Source of the DNA: Myxococcota bacterium
GTDB lineage: Bacteria > Myxococcota > B64-G9
Reading direction: 5' to 3'
DNA: 64,000 bases
Assembly (NCBI GenBank): GCA_022710975.1
Contig: JAKLGA010000002.1
Location: 434,001 to 498,000 of the forward strand
The position numbers and the translations under genes were made by a program. Numbering within the stretch: position 1 is the stretch's first letter; every line of letters starts with the position of its first letter. Below, in pieces: positions 33,618 to 40,238 of this stretch. The notes under the pieces were generated by a model. That model had not been told where the DNA came from. It saw nothing but the letters and a program-made list of their open reading frames with translations, and searched no databases.

Positions 33618-33631
33618 TCCCTCGCGAGGGA
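33618..33631. repeat. 14-bp perfect palindrome in a divergent intergenic region
   Basis: TCCCTCGCGAGGGA lies between the M50B-like gene and the VWA gene, 10 bases before the GATC array. A TTGACA on the minus strand lies at 33613-33608. Could be an operator; not proven. Confidence 0.5.
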
Positions 33632-33645
33632 AGATGAAACAGACC

Positions 33646-33685
33646 GATCGGTCGGATCGGACCGATCGGGCGGATCGGTCCGATC
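33646..33685. repeat. GATC array 1: five 9-bp units upstream of the VWA promoter
   Basis: GATC begins at 33646, 33655, 33664, 33673 and 33682, exact 9-base spacing, unit GATCGGNCS. The array stops three bases before the TTGACG -35 box of the downstream gene. Confidence 0.85.
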
Positions 33686-33688
33686 GCC

Positions 33689-33718
33689 TTGACGTTTCCG
33701 GCCGGGCTCCCCTATCCT
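33689..33718 (+). promoter_or_regulatory. Promoter of the VWA lipoprotein gene
   Basis: TTGACG (33689-33694), 18-base spacer, TATCCT (33713-33718); leader of about 25 bases with GAGGAGCG before ATG 33748. The GATC array sits directly upstream, where an activator would bind. Confidence 0.5.
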
Positions 33719-33747
33719 GCCGGTGGACTTCCACCCGAGGAGCGACC

Positions 33748-34737
33748 ATGCTGCGAGCGTCGATCCTGTCTCTCTCCCTGGCCCTGGCCCTGGGGGGCTG
33801 CGCCGGGCTGCGCCTCGAGCTCCACAACCAGGCCGCGGCCAAGCCCAGCAACGTGGCGGTGTACTTCTCGGCCGAGACGCGCGACGGCGCCCCGGTGGCC
33901 GGCGTACCCGCCGAGGCCTTCCGCATCTACGAGGACGGCCAGCTCATCTCGGCCTTCGAGAGCAAGCAGACCATCCTGAACCCCGAGGTGGCGGTCAGCC
34001 ACCACATCGCGCTCCTGCTCGACCTGTCCGGCAGCATCACCGGGTCGGGCTCGCTGCCCGGCCTGGTCGCCGCGGCCAGCGCGTTCGCCGAGCGCATCTC
34101 CAAGGCCCACCAGGTCGGGGTGTTCGGCTTCGACGGCGGCGCGAAGCTCATCCCGCTGGTGGACTTCACCTCCAACCCGCGCGCGGTCCAGGCCGGGCTC
34201 AACGCGCTCTCGGCCCGCAAGGCCAAGGACCCCTCGACCAACCTGCACGGGGCGGTGGTGGAGGCGCTCGGGGTCGCGGAGGAGCGCATGGCGCGCTCCA
34301 CCCAGCCCCTGCGCTTCGCGACCCTGGTCGTGTTCACCGACGGCACCGACCGCGCCCACCGGGTGAACGAGGTGGAGATGCTGAAGGCGGTCGACCGCTC
34401 GGCGGTCAACGTGTTCGTGATCGGGCTGGGGGTCGAGGTGAGCGAGAAGCAGCTCAACCGCCTGGGCCGGGACGGCTTCGTGCGGGCCTCGGAGCTGGGC
34501 GCGCTGGGCAAGGCCTTCGACGAGGTGGCCGCGCGCATCGAGGCCGCCGGGAGGAAGTTCTACCTGCTGTCCTACTGCTCCCCGGCCCGGGCCGGCCTGC
34601 GGAAGCTCAAGATCGAGCTCGAGCGCGACGGGCTGAAGGGCTCGCTGGAGCAGACCTTCCAGGCCGACGGCTTCGCCCCCGGCTGCGACCCCGCCCAGAA
34701 GCCCGCCTTCGGCGTGGGCAAGATCCGGCTGAGGTAG
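33748..34737 (+). CDS. VWA-domain lipoprotein
   Basis: 329 residues from ATG 33748. Lipobox LGGC (Cys18). A short beta region (YFSAETRDGAPVAGV) leads to a von Willebrand A domain with a complete MIDAS: Asp92-Leu-Ser94-Gly-Ser96, a Thr in DPSTNLHG, and Asp in VFTDGTD. It therefore likely binds a divalent metal and a protein ligand at the cell surface or periplasm. The last 50 residues are charged with a single Cys in each of YCSPARAG and PGCDPAQ. Both flanks carry 9-bp GATC-phased arrays not seen elsewhere in this window. Monocistronic by appearance. Confidence 0.85.
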   Translation: MLRASILSLSLALALGGCAGLRLELHNQAAAKPSNVAVYFSAETRDGAPVAGVPAEAFRIYEDGQLISAFESKQTILNPEVAVSHHIALLLDLSGSITGSGSLPGLVAAASAFAERISKAHQVGVFGFDGGAKLIPLVDFTSNPRAVQAGLNALSARKAKDPSTNLHGAVVEALGVAEERMARSTQPLRFATLVVFTDGTDRAHRVNEVEMLKAVDRSAVNVFVIGLGVEVSEKQLNRLGRDGFVRASELGALGKAFDEVAARIEAAGRKFYLLSYCSPARAGLRKLKIELERDGLKGSLEQTFQADGFAPGCDPAQKPAFGVGKIRLR

Positions 34738-34739
34738 CT

Positions 34740-34788
34740 GATCGGACCGATCCGACCGATCCAACCGATCGGTCCGATCGGTCCGATG
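34740..34788. repeat. GATC array 2: 9-bp units and hairpin after the VWA gene
   Basis: GATC begins at 34740, 34749, 34758, 34767 and 34776, and a GATG at 34785, again exact 9-base spacing. ATCGGACCGATC (34741-34752) is the reverse complement of GATCGGTCCGAT (34767-34778 and 34776-34787), so it can fold into a long stem and may terminate transcription. Confidence 0.85.
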
Positions 34789-34827
34789 CCGTTGTGCTCC
34801 CGGGGCGGAGGGCATAGGCTCCAGGCC

Positions 34828-35646
34828 ATGGACGAACCGTCCGCGAGGCCGCCCGAGACGCAGCCAGAGGAGACCGCGAACCAGGTCGGCCTGGTGCTCC
34901 GGGCCGTGGGCCGCGGGCTGTGGCGCGGCACCCGGGCGGTCGGCCTGGGGGTGGCCGCGGCCTGGCAGGCCATCGACCCGGACGTGCGCCGCCACCTGCT
35001 GCAGGTGCCGCTGCTGCTCTACTCCCCGCTCGGCTCCCGGGCCCGGCCGGTGGTCGCGGGGGTGCCCGACGGCCACCCGCCGCTCGTCCTGGTGCACGGC
35101 CTGGGGGGCACGCGCGGGGACCTCCTGCCGCTGGCGCTCTACCTGGCGCTGCACGGCCGCAAGCGCTCCTACCGGGTCGGCTTCTCCTTCAAGCAGGACC
35201 TGCCGGCCCAGGCCGCGGCGCTGGCCGCCTTCGTGCGCCAGGTGCTCGAGGTGACCGGCGAGCCGAGGGTGGACATGGTGACCCACAGCCTGGGCGGCCT
35301 GGTGGCCCGCCTGGCGCTGGCCGACGCGGAGCTGGCGGGCCGGGTGGGCACGCTGGTCACCCTGGGCGCACCCCACGGCGGCACCTACACGGCGCGCTAC
35401 GCCGACACCACGAACACCCGCGTCCTCAGGCCGGACAGCGAGCTCATCCGCGAGCTGGCCCGGGCCGGGCTGCCGGCCGGGGTGCGGGTGGTGGCCTGCT
35501 GGAGCCGGGCGGACGTGTTCGTGCTGCCGCCCGAGTCGGCCGTGCCCGCGGGGGCCGAGGCCGTGGAGCTCACCGGCACCCACTACGGCTATCTGCTGTC
35601 CCCCACGAGCTGGGAGGCCGTCCGCCGGGCCCTGGCCGGCGGCTAA
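34828..35646 (+). CDS. Lipase/esterase, alpha/beta-hydrolase fold
   Basis: 272 residues from ATG 34828; an ATG at 34786 lies in GATC array 2 and is less likely. Oxyanion-loop VLVHGLGG (about 87-94), nucleophile elbow VTHSLGG with Ser154, acid Asp229 (WSRADVF) and His252 (GTHYGYL), a complete triad. Resembles triacylglycerol lipase/LipA-type intracellular esterases with an N-terminal helical region (GLWRGTRAVGLGVAAAW). No signal peptide. Stop codons of this gene and the convergent MFS gene overlap by 4 bases. Confidence 0.8.
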   Translation: MDEPSARPPETQPEETANQVGLVLRAVGRGLWRGTRAVGLGVAAAWQAIDPDVRRHLLQVPLLLYSPLGSRARPVVAGVPDGHPPLVLVHGLGGTRGDLLPLALYLALHGRKRSYRVGFSFKQDLPAQAAALAAFVRQVLEVTGEPRVDMVTHSLGGLVARLALADAELAGRVGTLVTLGAPHGGTYTARYADTTNTRVLRPDSELIRELARAGLPAGVRVVACWSRADVFVLPPESAVPAGAEAVELTGTHYGYLLSPTSWEAVRRALAGG

Positions 35647-37055
35647 CCGGCCGCGACCGCCTTGCCGCCCCTGAGAGCCGCGGCCAGCGCGCCCAGCACC
35701 GCCACCCCGGCGGACACCGCGAGCGCCATCCGGAAGGCGCTGAAGTCGGCCACGCCCCAGGGCTGGCCGGTGCGCCCGCCCGCGGCGGAGAACACCGCCG
35801 CGGCCAGCGACACCCCGACGAGCATCCCCAGGACGCGCGCCTCGGCCATCACGCTGCTGGCCGTGCCCTGCCGCTCCGCCGGCGCCGCGCCCATGAGCGC
35901 GCTCGAGTTGGGCGAGATGAACACCCCCGTGCCCAGGCCGATCACCCCCAGGCAGGCCGCCACCGCGGCGTCCCCGGCCCCCGCGCCCAGGCCGCCCAGG
36001 GCGTACAGCCCGCCGGCCATGAGGAGCTGGCCCAGGGTGGCCAGCAGCCGGCTGCCCAGGCGGTCCGACAGCCAGCCGGCCGGCGAGGCCACCAGGGCCA
36101 TGACCGCGAACTGGACCGACAGCAGCAGGCCGGTGTGGGACGGCGTGCGGCCCAGCCCCTCCTCCAGGTAGAAGGGCATCAGGATGGTGACCGCGAACAG
36201 CGCCACGTAGTTGGCCAGGGCGCTGAGCACCGAGCCCGAGAACAGCCGGTTGCGAAACAGCGCCAGGTCCAGGAGCCCGCCCCGGGTGCGCCGCTCGACC
36301 CACACGAAGGCCGCCAGGCCCGCCAGCCCGGCCCCCAGGGCGCCCAGCGTCCAGGCCGAGCCCCAGCCCCAGCGCCGGCCCTCGCTCAGCGCCAGCAGCA
36401 GGAAGGGCAGGCCGAGCAGCAGCGCGCCGGCGCCCCCCCAGTCGAAGCGCGCCCCCAACCGGGGCGCGGCCCGCGGCAGCCAGGCCAGCCCGGCGGCCAG
36501 GATGATCCCGATCAGCGGCACGTTGAGCAGGAAGCACCAGCGCCAGCCGAGCGTGGCGACCAGGAACCCGCCCAGCGGTGGCCCCAGGGTCAGCCCCACG
36601 TAGGTGGCGGTCGAGACCAGCCCCAGCACCCGGCCGCGCTGGCCGGCCGGGAAGGTGGTGGTCAGGATGGCCGGCCCGACGGCCATGGTGGCCGCCCCCG
36701 CCACCCCCTGCACGGCTCGCGCGACCAGCAGGACATCGAGGCGGGTGGCCAGGCCGGCCCCGAGGGAGGCCAGCCCGAACAGGCCCAGGCCGAACAGGTA
36801 GACCGGCCGGTGGCCCCACATGTCGCCGAGCCGGCCGGCCGCCAGCAGGCACACGCCCGTGGCCAGCAGGAAGCTCTGCACCACCCAGCGCGAGTCCTCG
36901 AGCGTGATGCCCAGGTCCGTGCCGAGCGCCGGCAGCGCCAGGTTGACCACCGAGCCGGCCAGCGAGCTGAGCAGCGTGCCGACCGCCACCGCGGCCAGCA
37001 CCGCCCCGCGCCTGCCCGTCTCCGCGCCGCCCGGCAGCGCCTGGCTGTTTGCCAC
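35643..37055 (-). CDS. MFS drug-efflux transporter, 14-helix DHA2-like
   Basis: 470 residues. Start placed at GTG 37055, 9 bases after GGGAGG; a GTG at 37064 overlaps that site. Many hydrophobic helices, consistent with the 14-TM proton antiporters of the EmrB/QacA type. Motif A variant AAGRLGDMWGHRPVY between helices 2 and 3; motif C-like GLTLGPPLGGFL in helix 5; RARAVQG-like ARAVQGVAGA in helix 4. Likely exports hydrophobic toxic compounds. The adjacent divergent gene is the CorA-like transporter; no regulator is beside it. Confidence 0.9.
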   Translation of the reverse strand: MANSQALPGGAETGRRGAVLAAVAVGTLLSSLAGSVVNLALPALGTDLGITLEDSRWVVQSFLLATGVCLLAAGRLGDMWGHRPVYLFGLGLFGLASLGAGLATRLDVLLVARAVQGVAGAATMAVGPAILTTTFPAGQRGRVLGLVSTATYVGLTLGPPLGGFLVATLGWRWCFLLNVPLIGIILAAGLAWLPRAAPRLGARFDWGGAGALLLGLPFLLLALSEGRRWGWGSAWTLGALGAGLAGLAAFVWVERRTRGGLLDLALFRNRLFSGSVLSALANYVALFAVTILMPFYLEEGLGRTPSHTGLLLSVQFAVMALVASPAGWLSDRLGSRLLATLGQLLMAGGLYALGGLGAGAGDAAVAACLGVIGLGTGVFISPNSSALMGAAPAERQGTASSVMAEARVLGMLVGVSLAAAVFSAAGGRTGQPWGVADFSAFRMALAVSAGVAVLGALAAALRGGKAVAAG

Positions 37056-37139
37056 CCGGACCACCTCCCGGCCCGCCCCCGGGCACCATGCCCCGCCCGG
37101 CGCGGGATGTCAAAGCCGCAGAATTCCCGGGAAAAGGCC

Positions 37140-37168
37140 TTGAGGCCGGTGGGGACAGGGTGTATAGG
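37140..37168 (+). promoter_or_regulatory. Promoter of the CorA-like gene
   Basis: TTGAGG (37140-37145), 17-base spacer, TATAGG (37163-37168). Leader of roughly 45 bases carries GAGGAGGG at 37204-37211. Confidence 0.45.
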
Positions 37169-37218
37169 GCGGCCTGGGTAGGGGCCCGAGGCCCGCAGCC
37201 AGCGAGGAGGGTGCAGCC

Positions 37219-38142
37219 ATATACAGGCACTACAAGCTCGAGGCCGGGAAGATCGTGGACTCCCAGACGCCCGCGCAGGTGCTGGTGTGCGTCGCCCCGA
37301 CCGAGGCCGAGACACGGGAGCTGCTCGAGGTCCACAAGCTCGATCCCCACACGCTGCAATCGGCCCTCGACCCGGACGAGCAGGGCCGCGTGGAGTTCGA
37401 GGAGGACCACCTGGCGCTCATCATCCGGCGGCCGTGCAGCTACACCTCTGCCGACAACTACCTCTTCAAGGTCATGTCCGCCGGCGTGTTCCTGTTCAAG
37501 GACAAGCTGATCATCGTCATGGCCAAGGACGTACCCCTGTTCGAGGGCAAGCAGTCCGTCAAGCTGGTCAGCCTGCACGACGTGCTGCTGAAGCTCCTGC
37601 GGGTGGTCATCAACCACTTCATGGGCCACCTGCGGGTGATCAACCTGATCTCGGACGAGCTGGAGCAGAAGGCCAGCCACTCGGCCGAGAACAAGCACCT
37701 GCTGAACATGTTCACCCTGGAGAAGAGCCTGGTCTACTTCCTCAACGCGCTGAACGACAACGGCACGGTGGCCACCAAGCTCAAGAACAGCGCGGCCAAG
37801 ATCGGCTTCAGCACCGACCACGTCGAGCTGCTCGACGACATCGCCATCGACAACGCGCAGTGCCTCACCCTGGCCCAGACCTACTCGAACATCCTGTCGT
37901 CCCTCATGGACGCGCGCGCCTCCCTGGTCAGCAACAACCTCAACGTGATGATGAAGAACCTCAACGCCCTGGTCATCGCCGTGGCCGTGCCCAGCTTCTT
38001 CGCGGCCGTGGGCGGGATGAGCGAATTCACCCAGATGGCGGGGCCGGAGCGCTGGTACGTCGCCTACCCCGTCTTCCTGGGCGCCATGGGTGGCCTGGGG
38101 GCGCTCACCTACTGGATCGTCAAGCGACTCGAGCGGCACTAG
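37219..38142 (+). CDS. CorA-like divalent-cation transporter with apparent AUA start
   Basis: 307 residues if read from ATA 37219, which lies 7 bases after a strong GAGGAGGG (37204-37211) and gives an N-terminus xYRHYKLEAGKIV. The first ordinary start, GTG 37255, has no ribosome site and would remove that segment. The body fits CorA: helical cytoplasmic funnel (LLKLLRVVINHFMGHLRVI), then two C-terminal transmembrane helices. The GMN selectivity motif at the end of TM1 reads GMS (VGGMSEF), so Mg2+ selectivity may differ. Stop overlaps the convergent ion-channel gene by 4 bases. The ATA could also be a sequencing error for ATG. Confidence 0.8.
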   Translation: MYRHYKLEAGKIVDSQTPAQVLVCVAPTEAETRELLEVHKLDPHTLQSALDPDEQGRVEFEEDHLALIIRRPCSYTSADNYLFKVMSAGVFLFKDKLIIVMAKDVPLFEGKQSVKLVSLHDVLLKLLRVVINHFMGHLRVINLISDELEQKASHSAENKHLLNMFTLEKSLVYFLNALNDNGTVATKLKNSAAKIGFSTDHVELLDDIAIDNAQCLTLAQTYSNILSSLMDARASLVSNNLNVMMKNLNALVIAVAVPSFFAAVGGMSEFTQMAGPERWYVAYPVFLGAMGGLGALTYWIVKRLERH

Positions 38143-39233
38143 GCCAGCAGGGAGACCCACAGGCAGACGCTGACGAACAGCGCGGTCAGGGTGCCGAAGG
38201 AGCAGCGGTCGAGCAGGCGCGAGGTCTCCTCCCGCCCCTTGTAGAACAGGGCCAGGGAGATGGTCGACTCGACCAGGGTCAGCAGGATCACCACCATGGA
38301 GACCATGTGCAGCGCGTCCGCGGTGGAGATCACGTCCGAGTTGGGCAGGTGGCCGGAGATCACGTACTCGTTCGCCACCGAGGCGAACAGGGCCGCCGCG
38401 CCCAGCCCGAAGCGCGGGTCCAGGTCGGTCGGCCGGATCCACAGCGCCAGCAGCGCGATGGCGGTCGCCACGAACAGCGCGATCAGCAGCTTCAGGAAGT
38501 AGGTCACGCCCGCCCGGCGGAACTCCATGCTGTAGTTGAAGCGTGAGTAGACCGACTCGCTGCCCGTGGGCAGGCTCAGATCGCCGAAGTTCGAGCAGTA
38601 GCGGTGCTCGTCGACCGTGGCCTCGGTGCCGCCCAGCTTCCAGCCGGGCACCACGATGTTGGAGTCCATGGAGCAGTTGGCCACGTCCGCCACGTAGCGC
38701 AGGCGGTGGGCCTCGCTGTCCTTGTCCTCGAGCTGGATGTGGATGGCCTGGTCGTCGAAGGGGAACGCCCCCACGTCGAAGCTCTGCGTGGCCTCGATGG
38801 ACAGCTTGCAGGAGGCGTACTGCAGCCCGTCCCGCAGGCCGTGCTCGCTGCACTCCTTGGCGGCGATGCGGGCCCCGGGGATCTCGAAGGTCTCGGTCGG
38901 CTTCAGCTCGGGGTCGGACCAGTGGAACCAGACCCACACGTCGGCTTTGAAGCTGTTGTCGCGGATGCTCAGCGAGTACAGGTTGACCACGTACATGCCC
39001 ACCCGCACGTCCGCGGGCTTGCCCGGGGCGGACTCCCCGGCGGGCTGCGCCGGCGCCGCCTTGGCCGCGGGCCGGCAGGCCTCGCTGGCGGCCCGCCTGA
39101 GCGGGCTCGCCCGCGGGACCGTGGTCAGCCAGGCCGCGCCCAGCCCGAACAGCGTGCCGAGCAGCGCGCCGAGCAGGCCGGCCTTGGTGGCGCGCCAGCG
39201 GCGGCGCGAGGTCTGCAGGGCTTCGTCGGGCAT
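38139..39233 (-). CDS. Pentameric ligand-gated ion channel homologue (Cys-loop family)
   Basis: 364 residues. Start ATG has GGAGGAGGGG upstream. One N-terminal signal/anchor helix (about 18-40), then an extracellular ligand-binding domain: VGMYVVNLYSLSIRDNSFKA and WVWFHWSDPEL, and the conserved FPFDDQ loop. Four transmembrane helices: TYFLKLLIALFVATAIALL, FGLGAAALFASVANEY (pore-lining), MVSMVVILLTLVESTISLAL and TLTALFVSVCLWVSLLA. Channels of this type (GLIC, ELIC) are homopentamers gated by ligands or protons. Extra cysteines (AKECSEHG, YASCKLS, VANCSMDS, YCSNFGD) suggest disulfides outside. Last gene of the alpha-glucan operon, 27 bases after a lipoprotein gene. Confidence 0.85.
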   Translation of the reverse strand: MPDEALQTSRRRWRATKAGLLGALLGTLFGLGAAWLTTVPRASPLRRAASEACRPAAKAAPAQPAGESAPGKPADVRVGMYVVNLYSLSIRDNSFKADVWVWFHWSDPELKPTETFEIPGARIAAKECSEHGLRDGLQYASCKLSIEATQSFDVGAFPFDDQAIHIQLEDKDSEAHRLRYVADVANCSMDSNIVVPGWKLGGTEATVDEHRYCSNFGDLSLPTGSESVYSRFNYSMEFRRAGVTYFLKLLIALFVATAIALLALWIRPTDLDPRFGLGAAALFASVANEYVISGHLPNSDVISTADALHMVSMVVILLTLVESTISLALFYKGREETSRLLDRCSFGTLTALFVSVCLWVSLLA

Positions 39234-39260
39234 GCGTCCCCTCCTCCTGGTCGGACGGAC

Positions 39261-40205
39261 TCAGGGTAGCTTGAACTCGAGCCGCACCCAGCCCGCGCGG
39301 GTGGGCAGCGGCGCCTCGGCCGGCAGGTGCGCGCGCAGGCAGGCGGGCGTGGGCAGGCCGCGGCCGAGGCGCAGCGAGGCCACCCGGCCGGCCTGTACGT
39401 GCAGCTCCACCAGCACCAGCGTCGGCCGGACCTCCGCGGGCACGCCCGCGACGACCTGCTCCAGGCAGTCCAGCCAGCCCGGATCGCCGGCCAGGGCGGC
39501 CAGCCAGGCCGGCAGCTCCTTCTGGATGACCCAGGCCCCGGCCCGGCGCACGGTCAGCGCGTCGGCCACGCTCGCGCCGCGGGCGTCGCCGTCGCCCTCG
39601 GCCCCCAGGATCTTGAGCGTCCCGGCGGTCCCGGGCTCGACGCCCGCGGGTCCGGGCGCGTCCGCGGCCGGCTCCTGTTCTCCGAAGTCCCGCATCGCCT
39701 TGTGGCCGTGCAGGGGGCGCTCGCCCTTCTGCGCCGCTCGCTCCTCCTGGGGCGCGGGCGCGCGCGCCGCGCTGAGCCCCGCGCGCCAGCCGGCGATGCG
39801 CTCGGCCGAGGCCAGCTCCTCGGGGGTGAGCAGCCTGGCGATCTGCTCGGCCAGGCCGTCCCTGGCCGGCGGGGCGTCGAGCATCACCACGTCCCCCAGG
39901 CCCAGCTCGGTCTCCTCGTCCAGCCGCACCAGGTAGCCGTTCTTCAGCGCGAGCACGGTGAAGGCCCCGCCGGCGGCCACCCGCAGGCTGTCTCCGCGCA
40001 GCAGCTGCTCGCCGGGCCGGGCCTGGAAGGCGTAGCCGTTCGCGGCCAGGACCTGGGTCGGGCCGCCGAGCAGCAGCACCTCGGCCACCACCGGACCGGC
40101 GCCGGCCAGCGAGGGCCGGGCCACCTCCGGAGCGCCGCCGGACGAGGCCTGGCAGGCGAGCAGGAGCGCCAGCGGGCCGAGCGCGAGGAAGTGCTTGCGG
40201 ATCAT
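39261..40205 (-). CDS. FecR-like lipoprotein
   Basis: 314 residues with lipobox LLLAC (Cys18). Residues about 50-110 (QARPGEQLLRGDSLRVAAGG, ALKNGYLVRLDEETEL) follow the FecR-domain pattern, a small beta fold found in iron-signalling and many other envelope proteins. The middle is acidic/Ala-rich and disordered; the C-terminus (RPTLVLVELHVQAGRVASL) resembles AgmX/TonB-C strands. Role uncertain: perhaps a structural or sensing part of the glucan system, since it sits 33 bases downstream of the five-module lipoprotein and 27 bases upstream of the ion channel gene. Confidence 0.65.
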   Translation of the reverse strand: MIRKHFLALGPLALLLACQASSGGAPEVARPSLAGAGPVVAEVLLLGGPTQVLAANGYAFQARPGEQLLRGDSLRVAAGGAFTVLALKNGYLVRLDEETELGLGDVVMLDAPPARDGLAEQIARLLTPEELASAERIAGWRAGLSAARAPAPQEERAAQKGERPLHGHKAMRDFGEQEPAADAPGPAGVEPGTAGTLKILGAEGDGDARGASVADALTVRRAGAWVIQKELPAWLAALAGDPGWLDCLEQVVAGVPAEVRPTLVLVELHVQAGRVASLRLGRGLPTPACLRAHLPAEAPLPTRAGWVRLEFKLP

Positions 40206-40238
40206 GGTTCCACCCCCGTGGAGGCCCCGCCGCGGGCC

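Noticed and set aside
34786-34827. Upstream ATG for the lipase
   Set aside because: Encoded in GATC array 2; downstream ATG at 34828 gives a natural N-terminus.
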